DNA of 18,920 nucleotides, taken from assembly GCA_949935895.1 (NCBI GenBank), contig CATLGL010000012.1, positions 1-18,920 on the forward strand. Reading direction: 5' to 3'. The notes below the pieces were generated by a model. It did no database searches and was not told where the DNA came from. It saw nothing but the letters and a program-made list of their open reading frames with translations. Both the position numbers and the translations under genes were made by a program. Of this stretch, positions 1 to 8,211 are shown piece by piece. How positions within the stretch are numbered: the first letter of the stretch is position 1; each line of letters begins with the position of its first letter. This DNA comes from an uncultured Clostridia bacterium (GTDB lineage: Bacteria; Bacillota; Clostridia; TANB77; CAG-508).

Positions 1-80
1 AAATATTTTTTTACAAATTCTTTTAATACTTCATATCCTTTTTTACTTGTTACAATTCTTATATCAGATCTATATCCCAT
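1..80 (-). CDS. Partial small protein, paralogue of the gene upstream
   Basis: Only the first 26 codons are in the window, and the gene runs off the left edge. The ATG at 80 follows a strong ribosome binding site (GGAGGTG, 8-10 bases upstream) lying inside the 3' end of the preceding gene, with which it overlaps by 11 bases. Its N-terminus (IRIVTSKKGYEVLKEF) resembles the start of that gene (IRMILSKRGYKILMKV), so the two look like tandem paralogues. Function unknown. Confidence 0.6.
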   Translation of the reverse strand, partial: MGYRSDIRIVTSKKGYEVLKEFVKKY

Positions 81-468
81 CTGTGACACCTCCAATTTTT
101 GTATTTTTTTGAAATTTACTCAACTGTTTTATTGTTTCTTCATCTTTGACTCTACAACTTATTTGAGGCATAGGAATTTCTTTTCTTCTGTCCTTTGGTT
201 CTGTATATTGTGATAATTGTATATGTTCATCTTCTATAACACATACTCTATAAGTAACTCTATGTGCCATAACAACTGTTATCAAACTTTGAATGAACTT
301 ATATTCTTTTGGATTATCCCATTTAAAAAATGCTATATTTCCATAAAAAGTACAAGTATTACTATTAACTATACTACTGGTCAATTTCTCATTTTGATAA
401 TAATCTAGAACTTTCATTAGTATCTTATAGCCTCTTTTTGATAAAATCATTCTTATTTTTATTTTCAT
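70..468 (-). CDS. Hypothetical accessory protein, 132 aa
   Basis: I do not recognise this family. It is a soluble-looking protein without signal peptide or membrane segment, beginning with a basic SKRGYKIL stretch shared with the next gene downstream. ATG at 468 is supported by GGAGGAATAGAAG just upstream; that binding site lies in the last codons of the preceding gene, which ends only 3 bases before the start, so the two are probably translationally coupled. It belongs to the element's minus-strand gene string downstream of the large adhesin. Confidence 0.65.
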   Translation of the reverse strand: MKIKIRMILSKRGYKILMKVLDYYQNEKLTSSIVNSNTCTFYGNIAFFKWDNPKEYKFIQSLITVVMAHRVTYRVCVIEDEHIQLSQYTEPKDRRKEIPMPQISCRVKDEETIKQLSKFQKNTKIGGVTDGI

Positions 469-471
469 CTT

Positions 472-858
472 CTATTCCTCCATTTCTAGTAAATTCTTTA
501 TTTCTCTTTCTAATTGAGAATCCTCTTTGTTACTAATAAACAATAAAAAACAATCCTTCTTTTTAGGATTGAATATTGTAAGGAGAATAGTTGTATGTTT
601 TCTTAATAGTTCAATAAATTCAGCGATTTCTTTTGTTGTATAGTCATCTTTTACTTTGAAACTTATATATTTTATTATATTGAATGATTTTGTATATCTT
701 CCTGCAACTGTATATGCCTCTCGAGTTATCATTGTGTTTTTATCTATTTTTTCAAAATATAAATCATCATATAATAAATAATAACTACCTTCTTTTGCTT
801 TTGATGATACTAAAGTTCTAAAATCTTCAAAGTTGTAAATTATATTACTTTCTATCAT
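472..858 (-). CDS. Hypothetical accessory protein, 128 aa
   Basis: Family not recognised. The protein is rich in Lys, Glu, Ile and aromatic residues and has no membrane segment. The reading frame is open upstream to a GTG at 906, but that stretch is the terminator hairpin of the adhesin gene. The ATG at 858 has a good binding site (AGAGGAAATT) and is the likely start. It is the first gene after the adhesin and heads a tight group with the next two genes. Confidence 0.65.
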   Translation of the reverse strand: MIESNIIYNFEDFRTLVSSKAKEGSYYLLYDDLYFEKIDKNTMITREAYTVAGRYTKSFNIIKYISFKVKDDYTTKEIAEFIELLRKHTTILLTIFNPKKKDCFLLFISNKEDSQLEREIKNLLEMEE

Positions 859-881
859 AATTTCCTCTTTTCTCACAAATG

Positions 882-908
882 AAAAAAGAGTGGGAGTTTT
901 ACCCACTC
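882..908 (-). terminator. Intrinsic terminator after the adhesin gene
   Basis: On the minus strand GAGTGGG, a 7-base loop and CCCACTC form a perfect 7-bp stem followed by TTTTTT. It starts 3 bases after the adhesin stop codon and ends about 25 bases before the next gene's start, with no clear promoter in between. Confidence 0.8.
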
Positions 909-911
909 AAA

Positions 912-3900
912 TTATTTTTCATTGTGTTTTTTTCTTAATACTATAATTCCTCCAACTATTCCTAGTAAAGAAATTGCTGCTAAACTACCTAATAAAATGT
1001 AGTTTGTTTCATTGCCTGTTTGGATTTTTGGAAGTAAAGAATTGAAATATTCAAAACTGTATATTCCATCTTTTTCTTCTAGTGATATACCATCTGCAAA
1101 AACACCTTTATCGCTAATTTCTATTTTAACAACTTGGTCTGATAATCTATATCCTGTAGGTGCTTTGATTTCTTTAATATAATATGTTCCATAACGAAGT
1201 TCATCAAATAATGCAGTACCTTCATATTCATCTGCACCTGCTTCTTTTATAAGTTTAGTACAAGCCTCATCCTCATAAATTCCAAACACAAACTTATTTG
1301 ATTTGATATGTTCTTTTGTGTCTTTATCTAATTTTTCAACTCTAACAGAGGAAAAAATAGGCATATCTTTCATTTCTATTATTTGAGTGTCCTTGTCTAA
1401 AGAAACCTCAAATTCAATAGACTCTGCAATTTCGTATCCATAAGGAGCAGTTTTTTCTATCAATGTGTATTTCTTGCCTTCTTCTAGTCCAATAACTATA
1501 TGAGATTCTTTGCCAGAAATCCACTCATCAATTACATTTCCTTCTTCATCTGTAACAGTCAATTCAGCTCCTTCAAGCTCTTTACCATTTGTTAAATCTG
1601 TTTTCGTTATCTCAACAACTTTATCAATCATAGCTTCGCATTGTGTCGCTTTATCTAATGTTACTGTGAATGTGACATCTGTTGCTTTTACATAGCCTTC
1701 TGGAGTAATTTCTTCGTGAAGTGTATATGTTTCATTTTCTACTAGGTTTTTGATGATGTGTGGCTCTTTTCCAGATTCCCATTCATCTACTAATTCATTA
1801 TTTTTATCAAATACTTGGATTTTGGCTCCTTCTATTTCTTCTCCACCAATATCTGTTTTTGACATATTTACGATTTTATCAATCATCTCCTCGTGTTGTG
1901 TGTCTTTTTCTAATGTAACTTCAAATTCGATATTTGTTGCAAGAACATAACCCTCTGGAGCAGTTTCTTCGTGTAAAATATATTTTTCACCTTCAATTAA
2001 ATTACTAATTTTGTGTGCTTCTTTTCCAGAAATCCATTCATCAACAATATTTCCTTCTTTATCAAGCACTTGCATTTTAGCACCTTCAACTTCTTCTCCT
2101 GCAAAATTCTTTTTAGTCATATCAACGATTTTATCAATCATTGTAACTTTTTGAAGTTCTTTTGTATTTTCAATTTTGAACTCTGCATCTGTAGCTCTAA
2201 CAAAACCATCTGGAGCAATTTCTTCTCTTAATATATATGATTTTCCTACAACTAAACCTTCTACTTTGTGTGTTTTATCTGTAGAAGTCCAAGAATCAAT
2301 AACATTTCCTTCTTTATCAAGAATTGTTAATTTAGCACCTTCAAGTTCTTTTTCTCCAGTAATATCTGTTTTTGAAAATTCTACAAAAGTAGTATCATTT
2401 TCAATTTCTCTTGTTTCTGTATATACTTTAGTTACATCATCTTGTTTGATAAATTCTATATCATAGATTTTATCATTTAAAACTAATCCATCAAGTGTTC
2501 TAACTTCTTGAAGTTCATATTTTCCCATAGGTAATTTTTCTACTTTTAAATCTCCATTTTTATCAAGATTATAAGTTTTAACTTCCTGTCCTTTTTTATA
2601 AATTGTACTTCCATCTGCCCAATCTTTAATATCTTCTTTAGCAGTAAGTTTAAATTGAATACCACTTAAATCTGATGTGTCAACTAAACTTGTGTCTGCA
2701 TCTTTTCTTAATGCGATTGATTTGTCTATGATTAGAGTTCCTGTAGGTTGTTCATTTTTAACAATAACTTCTTTAATAAAGTCGCCATCTTGGTCTTTAT
2801 CGTAATCTCTTACACCTTCAACTTTAAATTGTACTGGTGCATCTAATTGTAAAAATCCCTCTGGAATTTTTATTTCTGTAATCTCATAAGTTCCTACTTC
2901 TAATTTAAGAGGTGTTACTACAGAACCTATTGAATCACCTTTGTTGTTATAACTATTGGCTGGTACTACAACATTATCTGCATTTGTAGTAAAAGAATTA
3001 TATGTTGTACTTCCAATTTTCTGTGTTATTACTTCACCTTTTTTATAAAGGATTTTATTTGTTGCTCTGTCATAAATATCTTTTGTTGCTTTTATTTGGA
3101 ATGTTGCATTATTTAATGATACAATTTTTCCAGATGTTTTATCTTTCTTAATAAGTTTTATATATGTTTCTAATTGTTCATTATTTACAATTAAATCTTT
3201 TACTTTTTGAGCGACATCTTGAATCTCTGATTCATCATCTGTTATTGAAAAAGTAAAGTCTGCTGCACTTTCATAATCTTTTGGAGTTTTTGTTTCTTTT
3301 ACTATAAATTTTCCATAAGGTAATGGATTTGTAGTATAAGCATCTCCATTTTCGTTTGTTACTATTGCTTCGTATGTTGGTGCTATAACTTGTGCCTCTG
3401 CAACTCTTTTACTATCAACTGTAACAGAATTTCCTTCTTCATCAATTCCACCCCAAACTTCTGCATAAGTATATCCTTTATCATAAGCTCTTTGAACTGC
3501 ATTATTTAATTTTATAGTAAATTCTGCTCCTTCTAGTCCAGGTACTTTTCCAGAATCTACTTTGATACCACTTTTATAAATGTGGATTCTCATTTCTTTA
3601 ACTTTATCTGTACTATTTGCATTTCCAGTAATTATTTTTGTATATTGATCTTTATATTTTAAATTTACTTCATATTCTTTTTTATCTATTAAATAGCCTA
3701 TTGGTGCTACTTCTTCTTTTACTAGATATTTTCCAAGTGGTAATTCTGTAACATCTTCACAATCTCCACTTTTATTAGTATTGCGAGTTGCTACTAAATC
3801 ACCTTTTGAATAGAATTTTTTAGATTTTGCAACGTTATAAATATCTTCATTTGCATATACTTTATAAACTGCATTTTCTAGTGTTGCATCTCCTTGTGCT

Positions 3901-5429
3901 ACAGAACCTGTTTTGCTATCTTTCTTTACTATTGATATTGTTCCTGTAGGTTCTTCGTTTACAACACCCTCAATTTTAATTTCTACAACTGGTGTATTTT
4001 GGTCTTTATATACTAAATTTGCAGTATATGTTTTTTCATTTAATAAATAGCCATTTGGTGCTTGTATTTCTTTTACATTATATTTTCCAAGTGGCAAATC
4101 ATCAATTTGTGCTATACCTGTTCCAGATGCAGTTGTTATTGTTGCAACTTCTTGACCTTTAGTATAGAATGTCTTACTTCCTGCTTTATTGGTAATATTT
4201 TCTGCTGCTGTTACTTTAAATACTGCTCCACCAATTTTATCGTTATTTTCACTAACTTTATATAAAATAATCTTTCCAGTTGGCTCATTATTTTTTATCG
4301 CTTGTGTTGATGTTTGTGCAGCTTTAATTTCTACATTATATGTGTCTGTGTTTAGTAAATATCCTTCTGGAGCAGATTTTTCCTTTATAGTATAAGTTCC
4401 TCTTTTTAAGTTTTCTACTAGGATTCTACCATTTCTAACAGTAACATCTTGATTGTAACCATTTGGACCTGTAATATTAAATACAGAACCATCAATTAAA
4501 TTATTTTCTGTATCTAATTTTGTTAATTCTAATTTTCCAGTTAAATTTATTTTAAGACTCATTGCCATAGGTACTGGATCATTATAATGTAAAGCATATA
4601 ATTGATTTTGAATATTATCTGAAAATTCAAAATAAATAGTAGTATCGTGATTTTCTGTTCCTTCTTTTACTAATCCCCAAGATTGCATTGTTGCATCTGA
4701 TATATTTAAATTTTCTACTGTGCAATCTTCTGATACAGTAATTGTTAATGTATTTTCTCCTCTGTTATGTTGAAATCTTACATTATCTTTTGAATTATCA
4801 ATACTTCCATAACTTGCTAATACACCATTTGTGTCTGTTAACACTTTAGTTTCTCCTGCTTCAATTTCTACTGTTGTAGCATCAAAAGAAGGTCTTTTTT
4901 GCATATTATCAATTTGACTATTGATAGTATTTTTAAAATTTATATATTTATTTTGAACTGATGAATCAATAAATCTTGCAGAACTCTGTCCCAACACTTC
5001 CCAAATATATTGTTGTGTCAAAGCATAATCTAATTTTGCAGTTGCTGACATTCCTCCATCTACAAGATAATCTCCATATTTTGAGTACCATCCAAAGTAT
5101 GCCACTTTGCAAGCTCTCTTAACTGTTTCTGATGAAGGAGTATAGTAATTTCCAGAATGTACTACTCCACTTGTTATATCCTTTCCATGTTGACTACAGA
5201 AAACTGTTTTTCCTTCTTTTGTAGATGTATTTACTAATCTTCTAATTATAATACCATATTCTGTATTTGCATTATCTGTTGTAAAAGCATAAGAAGCAAA
5301 TTGTCCTGCTGCCCAACTTCCACTACCAGATGCTGCAAATACTGGACTTATATTGCTTAATACTGTTATTAAAAGCAACAATACTGCAATTATCCTTTTA
5401 TTTAAAATAAAATTTTTAATATTTTTCAC
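912..5429 (-). CDS. Giant thioester/Cna-B (SpaA-like) cell-wall adhesin
   Basis: A 1505-residue surface protein. Residues 1-32 are a signal peptide. A thioester (TQXA) domain follows, with Cys78 in VFCSQHGK and Gln139 in ALTQQYIW, the pair expected to form the internal thioester used for covalent host-surface binding. From about residue 290 there are eleven Cna-B-like beta-sandwich repeats, counted by their E-box strands (YTIKE, YNVKE, YLVKE, FIVKE, YEITE, YELQE, YILRE, YILHE, YTLHE, YTLIE, YYIKE) and matching N-terminal lysine strands (such as LELTK). Repeats 7-10 are closely alike. The end is a sorting signal LPKIQTG (1466-1472), a hydrophobic helix and a basic tail. The start is GTG with AAAGGAG upstream. 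A class B sortase lies four genes upstream. Inferred role: long covalently locked stalk presenting an adhesive tip, perhaps for recipient-cell or host contact. Confidence 0.92.
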   Translation of the reverse strand: MKNIKNFILNKRIIAVLLLLITVLSNISPVFAASGSGSWAAGQFASYAFTTDNANTEYGIIIRRLVNTSTKEGKTVFCSQHGKDITSGVVHSGNYYTPSSETVKRACKVAYFGWYSKYGDYLVDGGMSATAKLDYALTQQYIWEVLGQSSARFIDSSVQNKYINFKNTINSQIDNMQKRPSFDATTVEIEAGETKVLTDTNGVLASYGSIDNSKDNVRFQHNRGENTLTITVSEDCTVENLNISDATMQSWGLVKEGTENHDTTIYFEFSDNIQNQLYALHYNDPVPMAMSLKINLTGKLELTKLDTENNLIDGSVFNITGPNGYNQDVTVRNGRILVENLKRGTYTIKEKSAPEGYLLNTDTYNVEIKAAQTSTQAIKNNEPTGKIILYKVSENNDKIGGAVFKVTAAENITNKAGSKTFYTKGQEVATITTASGTGIAQIDDLPLGKYNVKEIQAPNGYLLNEKTYTANLVYKDQNTPVVEIKIEGVVNEEPTGTISIVKKDSKTGSVAQGDATLENAVYKVYANEDIYNVAKSKKFYSKGDLVATRNTNKSGDCEDVTELPLGKYLVKEEVAPIGYLIDKKEYEVNLKYKDQYTKIITGNANSTDKVKEMRIHIYKSGIKVDSGKVPGLEGAEFTIKLNNAVQRAYDKGYTYAEVWGGIDEEGNSVTVDSKRVAEAQVIAPTYEAIVTNENGDAYTTNPLPYGKFIVKETKTPKDYESAADFTFSITDDESEIQDVAQKVKDLIVNNEQLETYIKLIKKDKTSGKIVSLNNATFQIKATKDIYDRATNKILYKKGEVITQKIGSTTYNSFTTNADNVVVPANSYNNKGDSIGSVVTPLKLEVGTYEITEIKIPEGFLQLDAPVQFKVEGVRDYDKDQDGDFIKEVIVKNEQPTGTLIIDKSIALRKDADTSLVDTSDLSGIQFKLTAKEDIKDWADGSTIYKKGQEVKTYNLDKNGDLKVEKLPMGKYELQEVRTLDGLVLNDKIYDIEFIKQDDVTKVYTETREIENDTTFVEFSKTDITGEKELEGAKLTILDKEGNVIDSWTSTDKTHKVEGLVVGKSYILREEIAPDGFVRATDAEFKIENTKELQKVTMIDKIVDMTKKNFAGEEVEGAKMQVLDKEGNIVDEWISGKEAHKISNLIEGEKYILHEETAPEGYVLATNIEFEVTLEKDTQHEEMIDKIVNMSKTDIGGEEIEGAKIQVFDKNNELVDEWESGKEPHIIKNLVENETYTLHEEITPEGYVKATDVTFTVTLDKATQCEAMIDKVVEITKTDLTNGKELEGAELTVTDEEGNVIDEWISGKESHIVIGLEEGKKYTLIEKTAPYGYEIAESIEFEVSLDKDTQIIEMKDMPIFSSVRVEKLDKDTKEHIKSNKFVFGIYEDEACTKLIKEAGADEYEGTALFDELRYGTYYIKEIKAPTGYRLSDQVVKIEISDKGVFADGISLEEKDGIYSFEYFNSLLPKIQTGNETNYILLGSLAAISLLGIVGGIIVLRKKHNEK

Positions 5430-5460
5430 TTTAAAAATCTCCTTTACTCTTTAATTTTTG

Positions 5461-5518
5461 TAAAAAAATAAAGAGCCCTATGAATTTTACCTTTTATAGC
5501 ATTAATTCATAAGACTCT
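5461..5518 (-). terminator. Intrinsic terminator upstream of the adhesin gene
   Basis: A 15-bp stem (arms 5504-5518 and 5472-5486, a few G-U pairs) is followed on the minus strand by a U-rich tract. The stem begins inside the stop codon of the upstream gene and ends about 30 bases before the adhesin GTG, so it could attenuate adhesin expression. Confidence 0.75.
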
Positions 5519-6083
5519 AATAAAAAATTACTCTCATTCCTAAATAAACTCCATCATCATCTTGGATTGGTACACACTCACCACTAAAATCATAAGATTT
5601 CAAATATTCTTGTGCTGCTTGTGTTACATTTTCCATATTATATCCTTGTGTAAATAGAAAGTCTTTATTTTTAGGCTTTTCTTTTGTAGTTTTATCTTTA
5701 TTTTCATTTGATACTGTTGCAGTTTGTGTATTTTCGTTATGACTTTCTTTAGTATCTTGCTTTGCATTTTCCTCTTTTGGAACTGATTTATCATCTTCTT
5801 TTGTTGTTTCATCTACTTTATTTTGATTTTCTGCTTTTTCATCAACTGTACTATTTTCAATTTCGGAAGTAGTTTCTTCATCAGTAACATTTTCATTGAT
5901 GATATTTATTTCATTATCTTTTTGTATAGAATTATCTGTGGGTATAGATTTCTTATATTTAGAATAAGATCCATAAAAGAGAATAGTTGCTATGATAATT
6001 ACGGAAAAAACAATAATGATGATTTTCTTTTTTCTCGCATCTTTTAAATAAAGTTCTAATATTTTTTTATCCTGCTCATTCAT
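5517..6083 (-). CDS. Single-pass membrane protein with acidic linker and conserved-looking C-terminal domain
   Basis: 188 residues. There is a cytoplasmic N-terminus (1-19), one transmembrane helix (about 20-37), a long low-complexity linker rich in Glu, Asn, Lys and Thr (about 45-140), and a compact C-terminal domain from KDFLFTQGYNMENV to GVYLGMRVIFY containing one Cys. The topology predicts an extracellular C-terminal domain. The start overlaps the end of the coiled-coil gene by 8 bases (ATGAATGA), so the two are co-translated. Similar secreted or anchored proteins of unknown function occur in conjugative elements of gut Firmicutes. I cannot name a family with confidence. Confidence 0.75.
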   Translation of the reverse strand: MNEQDKKILELYLKDARKKKIIIIVFSVIIIATILFYGSYSKYKKSIPTDNSIQKDNEINIINENVTDEETTSEIENSTVDEKAENQNKVDETTKEDDKSVPKEENAKQDTKESHNENTQTATVSNENKDKTTKEKPKNKDFLFTQGYNMENVTQAAQEYLKSYDFSGECVPIQDDDGVYLGMRVIFY

Positions 6084-6279
6084 TATTTTTTACCTCTGTT
6101 GAATTTGTTAAATCATTAAACTTCTTTTCCAACCTATCATATTCTCTTTTAAGATTTGTATAATTTTTTATTTCAATATCAATATCATCAATTTTCTTTT
6201 GTAAATCAGATTGTTCTGTGACCAGTTTTGCTTTGTCCCTTTTCAATCTTTCTAGTTTCCTTAACACTTTTTTTATCAT
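6076..6279 (-). CDS. Short coiled-coil protein (DUF4315-like)
   Basis: 67 residues that are almost entirely amphipathic and charged (LKRDKAKLVTEQSDLQKKID and onward), predicted as one long coiled coil. ATG at 6279 is chosen over upstream starts because GGGAGGAAACT precedes it directly and the upstream stretch is a terminator. In length and character it resembles the DUF4315 proteins of Tn1549-like elements. That is a family resemblance judged by eye, not a search result. It overlaps the following membrane-protein gene by 8 bases. Confidence 0.65.
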   Translation of the reverse strand: MIKKVLRKLERLKRDKAKLVTEQSDLQKKIDDIDIEIKNYTNLKREYDRLEKKFNDLTNSTEVKNNE

Positions 6280-6289
6280 AGTTTCCTCC

Positions 6290-6322
6290 CATAAAAAAAG
6301 AGCCAAGAAATTAATCTTGACT
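6290..6322 (-). terminator. Intrinsic terminator between two element genes
   Basis: On the minus strand AGTCAAGA, a 6-base loop and TCTTGGCT form an 8-bp stem followed by CTTTTTTTA. It lies between the stop at 6339 and the binding site of the coiled-coil gene. Confidence 0.75.
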
Positions 6323-6338
6323 TTTATTAGTTTTGTTT

Positions 6339-7028
6339 TTATCTGTAATAGAAATTTACAGTCCACTTACCACAATACATACAATCCCATACTTCATATC
6401 CAGAAGGACAGTTTTTATAATATGTATCATTATCTATTTGGCTATTCTCCCATTTTTCTCCCCAGTATGCAATTTTTTGATTGTAATATGCAATAGCTTC
6501 ACTTTTAGAGTTAAACCATTTTCCAGAGTTTCCAATACTCATAGAGTGATTATTGTTATTTGTGCATCTTTCTAATTTTGGTTCTGTTTTACTTTCTTCT
6601 GGCTTACTTTGATTATTAGATGCTGTAGAACTAGGTTGTGATGATGCTACTTGTGGTGTAGATGTACTTTGCTTTACAGTTTCTTTCTTTTGTGTATTTG
6701 AATTATTATTTGATGAACTGCTCTTTGTTTGAGTAGATGTTTGTGTAGTTGATGTAGTTGGTTGAGTTACATCTGTAGTTTCATTACTTGCTTCAATAAC
6801 TGTGTTATCCATATTTTCTTCAACTGAATTATTTTGAACTTCATTAACTACTGTATTTGTATCATCTTCAATAGAATTTATTATATTTTCTGGTATAGAA
6901 CTTACTTGAATAGTATCTTCATTTTGTGCCTGACTGTCATTCCTATAAAAAATAAAATATACACTTGCTAAAACCATAAGAATGACTAATATTAGAATTG
7001 TTATTATAAAAAGGATTCTCTTTTTCAT
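6339..7028 (-). CDS. Membrane-anchored protein with Ser/Thr/Asn linker and Cys-containing C-terminal domain
   Basis: 229 residues. An N-terminal membrane anchor or uncleaved signal (about 4-28) is followed by a linker very rich in Ser, Thr, Asn and Gln (about 35-150) and a C-terminal domain of about 75 residues containing LERCTNNNNHS, GKWFNSKSEAIAYYNQ and YEVWDCMYCGKW. The four cysteines could form disulfides or bind a metal. The architecture matches the neighbouring 188-residue protein, suggesting two envelope proteins displayed outside the cell. ATG at 7028 follows AGGAGGTGGACTATT. It has its own promoter and sits just after the sortase gene. The family is unknown to me. The lack of an LPxTG-like tail argues against its being a sortase substrate. 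Confidence 0.75.
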   Translation of the reverse strand: MKKRILFIITILILVILMVLASVYFIFYRNDSQAQNEDTIQVSSIPENIINSIEDDTNTVVNEVQNNSVEENMDNTVIEASNETTDVTQPTTSTTQTSTQTKSSSSNNNSNTQKKETVKQSTSTPQVASSQPSSTASNNQSKPEESKTEPKLERCTNNNNHSMSIGNSGKWFNSKSEAIAYYNQKIAYWGEKWENSQIDNDTYYKNCPSGYEVWDCMYCGKWTVNFYYR

Positions 7029-7049
7029 AATAGTCCACCTCCTAATATT

Positions 7050-7078
7050 ATAATAACGTCATTTTTAAAATTTGTCAG
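7050..7078 (-). promoter_or_regulatory. Sigma-A-type promoter for the membrane-protein/adhesin segment
   Basis: Minus strand -35 CTGACA (7078-7073), a 17-base spacer and -10 TATTAT (7055-7050), about 20 bases upstream of the ATG at 7028. It is the clearest promoter inside the element and would drive the genes from 7028 down to the adhesin if the hairpins are read through. Confidence 0.6.
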
Positions 7079-7098
7079 CACATTTTCCACATTTTTTT

Positions 7099-7818
7099 CT
7101 AAATTTTGATAAGATTTGCAATAATATAGTATCTCTGATCAGTAGGACTTGTTTTTGCATTTATGTATGAACAAGTTGATAACTTAACTATTTTATTGAT
7201 TTTCTCATCATTTTCAATATAATATTTACTTGCTTTTTTGTAATAATCTATTCTTTCGTTGAAATCTAACTTTTTTATATTATTACTTTCAGTTTCAATT
7301 CCAATAGAATAAATACTAAATACTGTTGCTTCATAATTACAACTAGATGTATATATTTTAAATTTAATATGTGAATCAAAGAAATTCTTATTCCAATAAT
7401 TACTTAAATTTGAAAACATACTTCCATTCCTCATATTATGCCCATACACAATCGTTTCTGCATCTTCAAATGGATTTGTGTTAGTTGTAAATATTGAACC
7501 ATTACTATTATATTTCTTGTCAAATGAATGTTTTAAATAATAAATGTCCTTATCTTTTAGAATTGGATAATTTATATTTGTACCTTCAATTTCAATCCAA
7601 GCCACAATGTCCTCATTTACCGATTTTAGATAATCCCAATCAATATATTTCTCTCGTGTTTTTTCATTTATTTCTATGGATTCCTCAATCAAGTTGTCTG
7701 TAGATTCATTGTTTTCTTTCAATTCTCCCATATCTTTTAATACAGAATACATACATAAAGCAAAGATTATCATAGATATAGAAATTATAACTATTGCTAA
7801 TATTTTCTTACATCTCAT
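7099..7818 (-). CDS. srtB: Class B sortase
   Basis: Transpeptidase that cuts a C-terminal sorting signal and joins the protein to peptidoglycan or to another pilin. The catalytic triad is visible: His127 in VYGHNM, Cys216 in KLSTCSY and Arg229 in DQRYYII. An N-terminal hydrophobic segment anchors it, followed by a linker. The TLSTC-like TCSY and the overall spacing are those of class B rather than class A or C. ATG at 7818 is favoured because AAAGGAT lies 7-9 bases before it; an ATG at 7836 is possible but has no binding site. The start lies within the preceding gene, so the two are coupled. Its likely substrate is the Cna-B adhesin of the same cluster. Confidence 0.92.
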   Translation of the reverse strand: MRCKKILAIVIISISMIIFALCMYSVLKDMGELKENNESTDNLIEESIEINEKTREKYIDWDYLKSVNEDIVAWIEIEGTNINYPILKDKDIYYLKHSFDKKYNSNGSIFTTNTNPFEDAETIVYGHNMRNGSMFSNLSNYWNKNFFDSHIKFKIYTSSCNYEATVFSIYSIGIETESNNIKKLDFNERIDYYKKASKYYIENDEKINKIVKLSTCSYINAKTSPTDQRYYIIANLIKI

Positions 7819-8131
7819 AATCTTTATCCTTTTCATTTTGTAACTTATGTTGTGTTTGTATCACTAATTCATCATAAGTATTATCTTCTTCAAACCATAA
7901 TGAAACTGATTGTTCCATATAGCGTCCATCTAAATATCTTTCGTATGAAGTTTCATCTTCATCAATACAGTAATCTTTCATATCTAATTCTTCTTGTTGT
8001 TCTTTTAGACTTTCTAATTGTTTTTTATAAAACTCTAGTGCTTTTTCTTTATCAAAGAATGTTGTTATCTTTACTGTATGATCAGATTCATCAATGTCAA
8101 TACTTGTAAATATTATTCTATAAATTTTCAT
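7808..8131 (-). CDS. Hypothetical acidic protein, 107 aa
   Basis: Not recognised. It is a small soluble protein starting MKIYRIIFTSIDID, with an acidic, Lys/Glu-rich helical middle (about 30-55). The start is backed by AAGGAAGGAGAG. Its 3' end overlaps the sortase start by 11 bases. The position between rep-like gene and sortase suggests an element-specific regulatory or structural role, which I cannot define. Confidence 0.65.
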   Translation of the reverse strand: MKIYRIIFTSIDIDESDHTVKITTFFDKEKALEFYKKQLESLKEQQEELDMKDYCIDEDETSYERYLDGRYMEQSVSLWFEEDNTYDELVIQTQHKLQNEKDKDYEM

Positions 8132-8172
8132 AGAATTTCTCTCCTTCCTTTTAGTATTTTGATATTTTTTAC

Positions 8173-8187
8173 TTATGGATATGGCAT
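8173..8187 (-). other. Four-codon mini-ORF with strong ribosome binding site
   Basis: AAGGAGGTGATACTT is followed by ATG CCA TAT CCA TAA (MPYP). The ORF lies within a short inverted repeat (CTTATG...CATAAG), 45-80 bases upstream of the 107-residue gene. It may be a leader peptide that controls the downstream gene, or a decayed start. Confidence 0.3.
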
Positions 8188-8211
8188 AAGTATCACCTCC
8201 TTAACTTTAAA

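Noticed and set aside
472..906. GTG start at 906 for the 128-residue protein
   Set aside because: The first 16 codons would be the adhesin terminator hairpin and there is no binding site; the ATG at 858 has AGAGGAAAT.
2013..4395. Plus-strand ORFs opposite the adhesin
   Set aside because: They are Cys/Phe/Ser/Ile-rich antisense shadows of a strongly supported repeat protein and have no binding sites.
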